Below, piece after piece: positions 44,678-56,260 of a DNA stretch of 64,000 nt; within the stretch, counting starts at the first letter, position 1; each line of letters opens with the position of its first letter. The translations under genes and the position numbers were made by a program. The stretch is from Pachypanchax playfairii (Eukaryota > Chordata > Actinopteri > Cyprinodontiformes > Aplocheilidae), in the NCBI GenBank assembly GCA_006937955.1, contig SSNP01000039.1, forward strand, positions 910,200-974,199, read 5' to 3'. The notes below the pieces were generated by a model, which saw only the letters and a program-made list of their open reading frames with translations, searched no databases and had not been told where the DNA came from.

Positions 44678-47129
44678 TAGAGGAACTACTGAGGTTAATT
44701 TATACGATTAACCTTGAAACCTTATTGTTGCAATTTATTTTCCCAATTATTAGCTTACCAATTATTTTTTTACAGCTTATTATTATTTATGTAATAGTTT
44801 TGTTACTCTTAGAATATTATATTTTTTTTAATCTCAAATCAGTCAGTTTAGTTTCATAGATCCTGAAACCCTCCCAAAGGTTTTTTTTTTTTCACTTTTC
44901 TTGCACTTTCTGACTCAAACTAAACTGTGAAGTGTTCCAGATGCCTGGTACAACTGACTATTCAGAGGAAAAAACTTGACTTGCACATCTTTCTAACATG
45001 TTTGGAACAACAAAATTCACATTGCACGAGAGTGAGGCCCTGCATCTCGTGAGGAATCTGAGAACCTTCGCTTTGCGACACGTTGGAAACTCCCTCATGA
45101 ATGTCGTTTGCAATCTGCTGCCAACAGTCACAGTGCAGAAGATACAGTTCCTCTCTCCACGTCTCCCTGTTAGCTTCAGAAACAGCCTTTTGAATACAAA
45201 GCTGTTGGTTGGGAGTCATATTTGTGGATAAAAACAACCATCAATCTTAACAGGGATTTAGTTTAGCATTTTCCACAGACATGTGAGGATCTATAAGTGG
45301 TTCTTAGCTTGTCAGCTATTGACTGGTCTTGATTTTGCTCTTCTTCTGTGAAGTTAAATCAGTCTGTCACTGTCATTACCTCAGATGAATGTGTCTGTTT
45401 TTTAGGAAATCCAGTCTTTGTCTATAATAATAATATTTTTCTTTTCTGCATGACTGATCTAATTTAGCATCTTACACGTTCTATATTTTTGCCAATTTAA
45501 TGATAAATTATGGTCTCTGAGCACCATGTTATTGGTTTACGTTGCAAAGCAAGATTCAGAGAGGAGGACCTGAATTTCTAGATGAGTTTTTCAAAAGGTC
45601 AGTCGTAATTATCTCAGATAATTATTCCTGTGCAACAAGGATGATCTGATGAAATTCCACTAATCAAACAATGAATGCACCAATATTCAGAACATCATCC
45701 ACCTTTCAGGTTGGTATGATCAGACTAATAAGTATTTTACCGTGAAAGCTGGTGAAAGTACTCAGAGCTAACCAGGCATGAAAGGTAGCTTACTCTTTGA
45801 AAAGAGCCGATTAGTGACTAATACAGACTCTTTTCATCTGCAAATATCCACATTTATTCTCTTTTGTTCAACTTTGTTTATATACAAAGCCTCAAAATCC
45901 TAACATTGGTCATCTAGGAGCTCCGACATAGCAGCATCAATACCGAATAATCCTCCCTTGAGCGAGAACTCAGCAAAATAAAGAAGTGGAGAAAAGGAAA
46001 CTGAAAAACTAAACATTGAACAGACTGATGAAGCCAAATAAAGGTGCAGAACCACAGAAACCAGCAAAGCAAATAAATGAAAAAAAAAATATTTTTTTAT
46101 TTGTCTCATGTTTATTCTGTCATGTTCTTATTCTCCTTTAGATTCTGCAGCTTTTAGAGTCACTAAACAGGAACAATGCAGAGGATGTGCATCATCTCTC
46201 TCATTTTTCAAGCCCTCTGATAGAGAGACGTGTCACTCAAACTTCAGCTTCAAAGTGTCTCTGCTCCGATGACACTTGCCAATATTTAAATGAGGTTTTA
46301 TGCATTTACTTGGAGGAAAGCTTCCCATATTTTAGAAATTTACTGTAAGACCACCACTGTTTGCAACATTTGTTTAGTAGAAATTATTTCCCATCCTCCT
46401 GGTGGTATTTCTGATACAGAAAGGGAAACGGATAAAGCGGAGCAATCTGTTGCACTGCTGCCATCAGAAAAAAAGATGGAGGGCATCTCAGCAAAGATGT
46501 AATTAAATGTCTTTTCCGGTGATACGTTTCAGATAATGTTAAATCTATAAATTAACTGTCAAAAAAGTGTGTTAAATCCTGTAGCTACAGCTTGGCCAAT
46601 GATGAATACAAAATCTTATGAAGACAGAACTTTTAATTAGAGCACTTAACATCCAGATGTTAACAAACAAAACCCAAAGTATGGATCTCTTTAGAAATGA
46701 CCGTCAATATCCAGAACACACTTCAGGTGTTTTTGTTATTACTGACTCTGAAGCAAACATGATATACCTTGTATGTTAACCTGAAACTATAGTTTTGCCT
46801 TACTATGGTCATGAATATAATGCTAATGAAATAGAAAAAATAAAGTTAACGTTCATAAATCATTGCAATTTCAAACAGCACATGTCTCTTTTTCAAACCA
46901 ACCTGCAGATGTATCGTTTCTGCAGGCTGCAACAAGTGTCTCCCTTTTCTTTCTGATTTCTGAATGAAAATCTCCTGCAGTTTTTTTCTCGACACTTTTA
47001 TCTTCCATTTTTGCGTAATGGATATGTGGAGATCATGACAGATATGTGAGATGAGAGTAGTTGTAAGGTATACTGTTAATTGCTGACTTTCGCCAGCTCC
47101 AAAACCCAACAGTCCCCCAGGTGAGGCCA
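44678..47129. other. No gene recognised; intron sequence
   Basis: AT-rich; poly-T near 44880-44892. A 91-residue minus-strand frame at 44962-45237 has no recognisable domain. Nothing supported. Confidence 0.5.
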
Positions 47130-47740
47130 TTAAAGCTGCTATACTTAATTTGCATAACAAATTAGCTTAACATATTTTTTTTTCATGCCCATTAAAAATG
47201 TTTTAACACAGCATGGAGAAAAATATGTTGTGAAGATTAAAAAAAGACGTAAAAAAATAATTAAGTGGTTCTCCCGTATTTGTCTAAAACATCAACCAAT
47301 CAAATGGTTTGGCCCGGAAGGAATGAGTGGACAGTTTCTCCAGCCATACGGACTTCTGCATTTATTTGGCTTCTGTGCTCCTAAAAAACTGGAGACATAT
47401 TACAGCAAAACACCACTGCTGGGAGTGTTCGCCGCTCTACCATGTCACAGCTAGAGAAACAGCCGCCGGCTGGTTCCGCGTCAGGTTCAGGACAAAGTAA
47501 CAATAATGTCAGTTGTTTGTTGTTATATTGTTTTCACTTACCGGTGATTCCACCATGTTACGGTACTTGAATGAACTGCGGACCAGTGTCTTGCACTCGG
47601 TCGTCTTCTGGGGCTACGCGTGTTTCCAAACCTCGGGGGGGCGTGGCTTAGGAATTCTACCCGACGGGAGGGGCTGAGAGTTCTGTGACTTTGTTGACAG
47701 TCTAAGCTAGGCTATTTGAAATCAGGTATATCAGCTTTAA
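47130..47740. mobile_element. TTAA-flanked MITE, 603 bp
   Basis: TTAA at 47130-47133 and 47737-47740. The left end AGCTGCTATACTTAATTTG and right end reverse complement AGCTGATATACCTGATTT are inverted repeats. The right half is GC-rich with CGGGGGGGCGTGGCTTAGG near 47632. Non-coding; a different sequence family from the AGAGGCC elements, but with the same target. Confidence 0.75.
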
Positions 47741-49361
47741 ATGCCGTACACATAGATGGGCATGCCTGTGTGATTATTTTCCAGCTTTTTCTATAAATGT
47801 GTGAATGCTTGTGTGTAATTAGAAGGACCTCTGTGGTTTGACAACATAAAGTAACGGTGACCTTTCTAGCTCCCTCCAACAGTCCCTTCCCAGCACATAA
47901 ACATGCCAAAGACTTAATTGGTTTTCGATAGTAAATCTCAGGGGAGTTAGTAAAGAAAATGTCCGACTCTTAAGACTGCTGCCCCAGAGACCACACAGCT
48001 CTTTTGAACTATTTCTTTTCTAGAAGAACCGGGTAAATGAAGGTGAAAGTCACTTAAAATACTCACTTATTTATATTTTTTATTTATGCCCCATTGACTA
48101 TTAAGAGACAGGAGGGATTTAGATCCAATAACCTACATCAAATTCACTTTTCTTCTTCAGTGATAGTGTTTTCTGAGCCCTTTTTTATTAGAATTCACAC
48201 CTCTTTTATTCACTATTTGTTTTGTTGGACTAGCTCCCACACTTCCCTTGTGAACATCACATGGTTTGGAAGCTGAAAGACTGCAAACGCTGTTTCAGAA
48301 GTGTTACACTTAGCAGAAATGCTGACAGTGACTGTAAAAAAATCACACATTCACATCTCGCATTGTACGATTTGTTTTTCAGTTTTCTGGTAGAACAAAT
48401 CTGCTTTAATTCCCCTATTATCCACTGTTTTTACTGAATCAGAGTCTCACTGTACATCATTTTCTTTCAGCCTGTGTGTTTTCTCAACCAAGTCCAACTG
48501 ATCCTGTGAATACTGATGGTATCGAAGGTCTCGAAGGGGACTTTCTATATGTTTTGATTGTAACGTGAGGCTTTTTTACCCATGTGTGTTTACTGTATTG
48601 GTAGTTAATAGAAGTGGAATAGAGTTATGGCTGCAAATGACTGACTGCGATTATCAGAAACAGTGAAAACTGCAACATGTCATGTATGAAACTGCAAATG
48701 TGGTGATTCTCAGCTCCAGAGTTAACTTCTAAAGGCCCACTGGGGAGGAAAAAAATCATCCAAACAAAAGTTCAGAGGTAGAATATAAATGTATTTTATT
48801 AGGCAGTGATTGTTGGCAATAAATATTGAACAGCATTTGTGAGCAGATTTCCAAAATGCCTCAAAACATTTGCAAAATCTCATCATGAGTGGTAGCAACT
48901 CACATTTCTGTGGCTTGAATTTTAACATCCCAAATGTCAACACATTAAAATTATCCAAATTATAACAAGAAACTGGCAGGAATGTTTTGGTTTTATGTAT
49001 GAAACATGTTGCCAAAGAGGTTGTCCATGGAGTGATGCATGCCAAAGTGTCAGGTACCCGAGTGTGTAGTCACTGCCTCTGATTCAGGATCCCATCAGTG
49101 TGAATGTGATCTGAGTGTCCAACCAAATACCTGACAAAGGGTCACACAAATATACTGATGCCAATCTGCCAATCCCAGTTTAGCAACCCTACACTCCAGC
49201 AGGGTACAAACCTGTGAGGAGAGAGGTGTCCAATTAGAGAACAAAATTGCTTCCATGATTTTTTTAACAAATATATACAGTTCAGCTCCTCTCAACTTGT
49301 AAATCATGAAAAAAATGGATTTGGCAGGTGAACTGAAGAGTTCTCTGAAGTTGTAGTTTGT
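47741..49361. other. No gene recognised; intron sequence
   Basis: No supported feature. Confidence 0.5.
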
Positions 49362-50475
49362 CTGTAGTCTAGGGCTGGGCGGTATGGCAAATTTTTTATA
49401 TCACGGTATTTTTCTAAACTGTATCGGTTTTACGGTATTTGACTGTATTTTTTTATACGACCAATGTTACCCATATTATCTTCTAATAAGTAAAGAATTA
49501 CTGCATTAGATTAGCTTTAAAGAGGCCATCCTATTAAAAACAGCTTTTCTGAGGTTTCTGTTGAATATTTTAGCTCCACATGTGTTCTTACCTTCATAGT
49601 GGGTGTGAAAACAGGTCAACAACTTCTCTTTCAGTTTTAATCTCTCAGACTACGCAGGTGGCGATAAAACCTGAGTTCTCTCAATTTGGAAAAGCCTGTA
49701 CTTGTTACATCACAACTCCTTTCCTCATTTGTATTCATCAGTTCCCGCAGTTGAAACCACGCCTAGCATGCTGCTGGCTAAAAGCTGTTAGCATAAAGAC
49801 GTATCAAACCGGAAGAGACTCGATTTACTGTTGCTATGCGTAGTGGGGGAAGGAAACAGGAAGCTGTGCTTTCATAGGCTAGTTTTTTAGCCAATCTGAG
49901 TCCAGCAAATTCACATAATGAATATTAATGAGTTGGAGCCGAACCCGGACAAATTTTCAAGCTGTCAGATTGAAAGGGCTGTAAATGAGTTTTGCTAACA
50001 TTTTTTAGACATAAAATCTTTCATTACAAGTTAACACTTCAGTAATAACCAAGTCATGACGTTTGTGTGAAATGGCCTCTTTAAACAGTCAATTTTACTG
50101 TCATAGCACAGTACCTTGTTTTTGTTGCACAGCCTTTTCAAGTTAAGTTGCTAGCCTTTGGCTACCATAAATGATAGTTGTTTGATCCAAGTGACTCCTC
50201 TTTATGGAATAAGTTTTTCTTGGTCAGTAATCAGTGTGTTGCTGTTACCGTGCCCGGCAGCAGCCATTCTTCTCTCAAAACTTCATTTATTTTACCTGCA
50301 GTCTTAGCGTGTAGCACTGAAATTGGTCCCCGCCGAAACACGTTCCCACTGCCAACGTTCTGAGTGTTGTCTTTGCTATTCACCTGTATAGAGGTATGTG
50401 AAAAATTCATATCATAACCAAATTAAACACCGGTTTTTGGTGCAAACCAGTATACCTCCCAGCCCTACTATAATC
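49362..50475. mobile_element. hAT-like element, 1098 bp, containing a nested MITE
   Basis: Runs from TAGGGCTGGGCGGTATGGC at 49370 to AGTATACCTCCCAGCCCTA ending at 50467; the outer 16 bases are inverted repeats with one mismatch. Flanking 8-mers CTGTAGTC and CTATAATC agree at 6 of 8 positions, fitting an aged hAT duplication. Outside the nested MITE, the inner sequence is AT-rich with repeated CGGTATTT motifs and no transposase. Confidence 0.75.
49517..50084. mobile_element. TTAA-flanked MITE, 560 bp (copy B), nested in a hAT
   Basis: TTAA at 49517-49520 and 50081-50084. Ends AGAGGCCATCC and AATGGCCTCT are inverted repeats. Homologous over its length to 31651-32230 in the opposite orientation. 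It inserted into the hAT element at 49370-50467, so it is younger than that element at this site. Confidence 0.87.
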
Positions 50476-50630
50476 AGTCAACAAGCATTCGCAGAGGGTT
50501 TTTCTGGCTCGTCAAGAGACAGTGAGACAGTTACAGATCTGGTGCCATAATTATTTTTTGTGGCTAACAAAGAACAAATGTGGGTTTATATTTCTATTTT
50601 ATCAAAGACAAATCATAGACTCAAAACCAG

Positions 50631-51291
50631 TTAAAGGAGAACGCCCGTTTTTTGCAATTGGGGCCTTATTTATTCTGTGAGATGTGTTTTACTCGTCATC
50701 AGTGGTACTTTTTTGCAATTCGGATTCGTCTCGGAGATTTTTGATTCACACGGCAAACACCTAAACGCCAATAAACGAGAGTCGGTTGGGCCTGCGTTCG
50801 CCGACCCTAAATCGGTTTAAAATCAGTTCAAATCCGTTATTTTTTTAATCTGGCCATTTAGATACTCTATTGTTTATTCCGTTCCAGTGCCATCTTGAAT
50901 CCTGCGCTCATAGAAATGATATTTTTTACAGTGACGGGAGAGTGACGTCATCTCTCCGCGCGCCCATTCTATTGGTGCAGTGGCTTAGCTTCCTAAAAAA
51001 TATCATTTCTATGAGCGCAGGATTCAAAATGGCACTGGAATGGAAAAAACAATAGAGTATCCTAATGGCCAGATTAAAAAAATAACGGATTTGAACTGAT
51101 TTTAAACCGATTTAGGGTCGGCGAACGCAGGCCCAACTGACTCTCGTTTATTGGCGTTTAGGTGTTTGCTGTGTGAATCAAAAATCTCCGAGACGAATAC
51201 GAATCGCAAAAAAGTACCACTGATGACGAGTAAAACACATCTCACAGAATAAATAAGGCCCCAATTGCAAAAAACGGGCGTTCTCCTTTAA
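50631..51291. mobile_element. TTAA-flanked foldback MITE: 294-bp arms, 65-bp loop
   Basis: TTAA at 50631-50634 and 51288-51291. The 653-bp element is a near-perfect palindrome: arm 50635-50928 and arm 50994-51287 are reverse complements with only a handful of mismatches, separated by a 65-base loop (50929-50993) with GACGTCA and a GCGCGC run. Ends AGGAGAACGCCCG / CGGGCGTTCTCCT are exact. A transcript across it would form a ~290-bp hairpin. No coding. Confidence 0.92.
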
Positions 51292-53030
51292 GTATGGCAG
51301 GTACTTCCCTATGAAGTGCATCAATAGAAGCAGTGAAATTCCCACAGATTGTTGTTAACGCAAGCATTTACCATTGGATAGAATGACCACATGAACATTG
51401 TAACATATCCAAAGGCTTGTTTAAACATTGAGTAAGTCTTTGTTGGCAGATCAACAGAGCACACAGATGCTACACCACATGGAGCTTCATGTGAGGGTGT
51501 TTGGTTTGTGGCTGGCGTGGCCTGCGTTGGCAGATGGTCTGAGGAAGTCAGGACAGCAGGCTCTTTGTGCCACTAATGGTGGCAAAAGGCTAAATGATGA
51601 CAATGAACAAAGGATTACAATTTGCACATTGCTCAGTAAGGATTCTCAAACATTTAGTGAGGGATTTTGGGGTTGAGTTAGTCATGCTTTTGCATAAATT
51701 TGTCATCTACTTTTTGGTGCTCTCCATGGCTGGAACACTGGTGGGTTTAGCATAAAACAAATTACACTGTAATTTTGCTAATTACCCTGAGTGTGGCTTT
51801 TATTTTGTAAGTTGAGTAGTTCTTTTTCTATACATGTTTTTTTTTCTTTAAAATGAAGCCTTTCTATCATGTAAATTGTTCTGGGGTTTCAAGTGTACCT
51901 TTGTGACATCATAAGTGGCTGTAGAATATTGATCAAGTTTGAACAATAAACATGGGGACCAGAATTAGACTCTAATTTTAGGTTTTGATATTGACACGCT
52001 GGTTTTCTATGGTAAGGCACTAGAAATATTTTGTGTTTGTTTCTGGTAAATATAAATAAATGCTCAGATACATGATTAAATTCACTTACATTTTTGACTT
52101 TCTAGTAAGACGGTGCAAATTATTTTGTGTCTGTAATATTTCATTGTAATGTTTTGTAAGAATTTGAGGTTTTACTGTATTATTGCACAACTATTACACA
52201 TCATATTAACAAATCAAGTCAAAACCAAGTCTCTATGTAAAGGAATAGAACAAACCGTTGTTCATTCTCTTCTACTTTAGTATTATTTCATTCAGCATGT
52301 CAACTATTTCTGAGATTCCACAGTCCTCTCCTGCAGCCCAGCAGGAATGTTCCTCAATAAATCCAATAGGTTCTGGTCAGAGTTATTAAAGATGTCATTG
52401 GAGCTGGAATCTGTCCAGTGTCCTCTATGCAGCAGGGCATAGCACAGGATAAGATGGAAGAAAAGAAAAGAAAAATGTGGAAATGAAAGAATAATGTTAA
52501 CAGCCAAAGGGAGAGGACATATGCCGCCTCCTCACAGCAACAGCAATGGCAGAGCAGTTACAGCCTAAGGGCTGGACTGAAGCAACAGGGACACATGTAC
52601 ATTATTAATTCCCAGCCCTGTTGTGTACATTGTCTCTGTCGGGCCTGTCTTTTGTGGTCTCTGGGTTGTGATGGGCCCCTCGGAGAGTCCCAGAAAGAAT
52701 AAAAAAAACCCTGCTTAAATCAGGCATTTCCTCAGGCAACTCTGAGGAGAAGAGGTTGATGGAAAATCATGAAGTGAGAAGAGCCTTTATTCCTTTGAAT
52801 GCACTTAATAAACAGATAAAAACTAAAGTTAGCACTTTTTCATTGTAGCCTTAATGCAGATAATTTAACCTTTTTAAAACAGTAAAAACTCACTTTCTCC
52901 ACTGGGAAAAAAAATATTTTAAGTATAAGTATAAAATCTGTGTGTAGTTCATTCTTTGGTTTTTCAGTTTCAAAAATAAAATCTGAAAAAAACAAATATT
53001 CAGTTTGTTTTTTTGAAAATTGAANAAGTA
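51292..53030. other. No gene recognised; intron sequence
   Basis: One single N at about 53024. No exon or element supported. Confidence 0.5.
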
Positions 53031-53189
53031 GAGAAACAAAAGAAGCTCAGTTTTTTTTCCCAATTTGCAGGTTAAAACAAAAGAAAACTCTGTCCCCTTC
53101 GGCGAAACCGGAAATCATGGAGTACTTGTACGTTACCAAAACCAGTTTGCAGAGCCTTGCATGTGCTGCAACTTAATTGACACTGTTGT

Positions 53190-53460
53190 TCAGGTGTGAG
53201 GACAGAGACACTCAACTGTCACAGTGATAGTTTGTTCAACCGACGATTGCACACACATACACACAGGGTCAGGAGCAGGGCACAAACGTATCACAGCCCT
53301 TCGACTCCGTTGATACGTCTGCAGGGTCTGAAAAGCAGGCTTCAGTCGGGTTTTCTTTTCCTTACTGAGAGCCGCGAAGAGCTCGAGTGTAGCCATTCTT
53401 GTTAAGTTTTCACGCTTTCGACCAAAACAATACTACTACAACTTCCTGCACTTCTGGTTC
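53190..53460 (-). mobile_element. Possible LTR-retrotransposon leader and gag start
   Basis: Reading the minus strand after the putative LTR: GAACCAGAAGTGCAGGAAG, similar in style to tRNA primer-binding sites of fish retrotransposons, then a leader, then ATG at 53396 in a strong context (AAGAATGG). The frame runs 68 codons starting MATLELFAALSKEKK and then stops. I do not recognise a gag domain. An alternative is a first exon of an unknown minus-strand gene, since CTCTCA|GTAAGG at about 53365 could be a donor. Confidence 0.35.
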
Positions 53461-53806
53461 TAACGTTGGGATTATGTTCAGTGGTGGAGAGGTGTGGAGG
53501 AAAAACTCACAATCACACTGGTACTGGGAATTCAACAGCGTTTTCCCTTTATTTTCACACTCTTCAACAACTGTATAAGGCCAGGTTGAACAGCTACTGG
53601 TAAATTAAACATAAACATAAGTAAATAGTGTTCACACAATCCGTAACGGTAGTAAATAAAAGAAACGAAAGAAAAACAGTATGTGCGTGCCCATTCACTG
53701 CACGTTTCTCCCGCGTTCTGGAAGCAGGGAGCCGTGCATACTTGTGATGTCATACATAGTCAACTTGAGGGGGTCTTAAAGAGACAGTACAATTATGGTT
53801 GTTACA
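53461..53806 (-). repeat. Probable solo or 5' LTR, ~346 bp
   Basis: On the minus strand it opens TGTAACAACCATAATTGTAC, followed by TGTCTCTTTAAGACC, a common style for fish LTRs. A polyadenylation signal (GAAAATAAAGGG) lies about 90 bases before the end. The expected CA terminus is not clear (ends near AACGTTA). No second LTR or target duplication was found, so this rests on resemblance. Confidence 0.4.
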
Positions 53807-53810
53807 TGGT

Positions 53811-55950
53811 GTTGCAACAAATTACAAAAAATGCTAGATTTTGCATTTTAGGTCAGAAAAGTAAATGTAAAAATCCATCACTGTGGTTTTTGTATTTGTT
53901 AATGATTACGTTTTTACATTTTGCTTTCAAAATCTGAATAAAAAAACACTACGTGGTTTAATGTTATTTTCGATTTTAATTTTGAAACGAACGAATGACA
54001 AAGAACGAACCATACACGGATTGCATAATCATTTAATATATGGATGAAAAAGTGTTTTCTTCTGTTACTTTCTGAGTAATATGCAACATAATATTCAGCT
54101 TTCTATTCCTATCAGTCACAAAATGAATTTCTTTAGTCCTGTTTTGTGTTATCTAAATGTACCAAGTTGCTTTGAGTTGATCTTCTACATCTCAGATCTT
54201 ATTATGGTTTAAATCAGTCACAATCTGATTTACAAACAAATCAGATGATTAAATAGTTGTGAAATTTGGATTCAGATTAAACGGAGTTCTTTTTTTTGCA
54301 TTTTTCTGTACTGGAACGTTCTGTATGTGAACATTCAGTTTCTGGCTCAGTGAGACACCCGGAATGTGAACGGTTGCTTCACCAGTCTCTTGGCTGTGTC
54401 AGCTCCGTATCTATTTTTGCATCAACTATGTTCATTAGTCTTTGTGTGGGCATGTGTCTGCACCTTCTTGAATGCCATCTATGTGTCATTCTATACGCCC
54501 AATATATGTTCTCTTAGCAGTGGTTTGCAGTTCTCTACATTTAAAATTAGGGCCACTGAATGAGTCCAGAATAATTATCATATTTACGTACCTGCTGGTT
54601 TCCGGCAGCTGGGTGTTGTTTTTAGCCTCATGGCTGACAGATTGAAGCTCCATGGACAACTTGAATAGAATGAATTCACCTTGTAAAATGATGAGAATGA
54701 GTCAGAGAGAGTGGGTGGAAATAACGACCAGAATACCTGGGACACGCTGAGATGCACAAAGTGCTTCTGAAATTGCCAAACAAAACTACAAACTCTTAAG
54801 TGTTTTACACTGATCTCTTTAAGTGAAATTGTGTCAGTTAAACAATTGAACACAAGCTTGTTCCAGCTCTTTTCAATATGAAAATTTTCCTAATTAAAAA
54901 CTGGAACATTTTCTCTTTTCATCAACTTTCACTGCATTTTTTTTGGCAGTATAATCTTTTATTATACTACACACTTTTTACACCTCATTAAAAACTTCAT
55001 CCAACCGAGTCGTTACTCAGCCGTTTGAATCCGAGTGTGCCACCGTGATCCCAGATTCGCTCGGTGTTGGCGCTAATGAGAGATTCTGAAATCATGTATC
55101 CCAGCAACTGATTATTTTTTCCGTGCTGGAGTTAGTGTGGCATGTCTGAGGTCAGCGCCCTCCCATCTTTGCCTTTACCTTCCTGTCTGCCCCATGTGAG
55201 CTCAGTCAGATAGAGGGAGGGACACCTGCCAGGTAGACTCCTTCCATCTCAGCGAGCCTGCCCCCTGCCCTTCCTGTCTCCCCTCCTTCTCCTCAAAGTG
55301 ATTCACACACAGCAGGAGTTGTTCTGCTTCTTTTTGTTACAGTTTCTTCTCCTTCTTTAAACTCACTCTTCATTAGATATCAACCTGCAGCATTTTAACA
55401 GATTTTTGTGGAGGTTGTGTTGAATTCCTTTCAAGTTTCAAGCATTGCACTTTCCAAATGAACCTGAACTGCACGCAGAGAGTTTTTGTAACACCCACAA
55501 AGCAGTCTGATATCGTAAGTATGATGATAACGTTGATGAGATGTTTCATAAGTGTTGGACACAGAAATCATCAGTGGCCAAAGCTTCTCAGCAGCATGTC
55601 AGCTGACAGTTAAATCGGATGAGTTGGTTATTGAGGGGGCTTTGATCTGCAGTCAAATGCCTGACAAGCATCCCTGTGTGTCTCTGGAGAATAATGCATT
55701 TCTCTTCAGTGACACAGCAGCTTGAATGAGACATCAAGAGTTTTTATAAGCGTGGTGGCAGACTGATTCAGGAGTTTCTGCCAAGGCTGCGTTCTCAGCT
55801 GTCAGAAGCTGTCAGGCCTCAACTTTATTTTTCCTCCTAAAACGTTGTGTTTGTGGTCAAGTGAAAATGTCTATTATCTTTAATTGTATTGTTAAAATGA
55901 TTTGGAATTCAATGACAACTTCTTGTTGGATTTCACAAGCTTGTTTTGGT
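53811..55950. other. No gene recognised; intron sequence
   Basis: No supported feature. Pyrimidine-rich DNA near 55240-55370. Confidence 0.5.
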
Positions 55951-55954
55951 TGGG

Positions 55955-56260
55955 CTACAAGGACAGTTGTTTAGCACTTTTGCCTTGCAGCAAGAAGGTC
56001 TCGGGTTCAACTCCCTACTGGGGCCTTTCTGTGTAGTGTTTGTATGTCCTCCTTGTCCATGTGTGATACTCTGCTTTCAACTCACAGTCCAAAAACATGC
56101 ATATTAGGTCAAGTGTTGACTTAGAATAGATTTTAGGTGAAAGAGTGAGTATGAATGGTCATGTGACCTCTCAACCAATGACTGCTGGAGGCATGTACCA
56201 GCTCCCCACGACCCTAAATAGCATCAAGCTGGTGAAGAAAATATATAAATACAGTATGTA
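55955..56260 (+). repeat. tRNA-derived SINE, degraded
   Basis: The head has a B-box-like GGGTTCAACTCCC (55993-56005) after a weak A-box region. It is followed by CACAGTCCAAAAACATGCAT, TAGGTCAAGTGTTGAC and CACGACCCTAAATAG, the standard order of a fish SINE body. Relatives are the 3' fragments at 5590 and 31440. It is diverged, and transcription is unlikely. Confidence 0.6.

Noticed and set aside
44962..45237. 91-residue minus-strand frame beginning MFLSTNMTPNQQLCIQK
   Set aside because: Fairly balanced composition but no recognisable domain, splice signals or repeat context; could not be supported.
55955..56030. tRNA gene
   Set aside because: B-box-like sequence is present, but there is no cloverleaf that I can fold and it continues into a SINE body.
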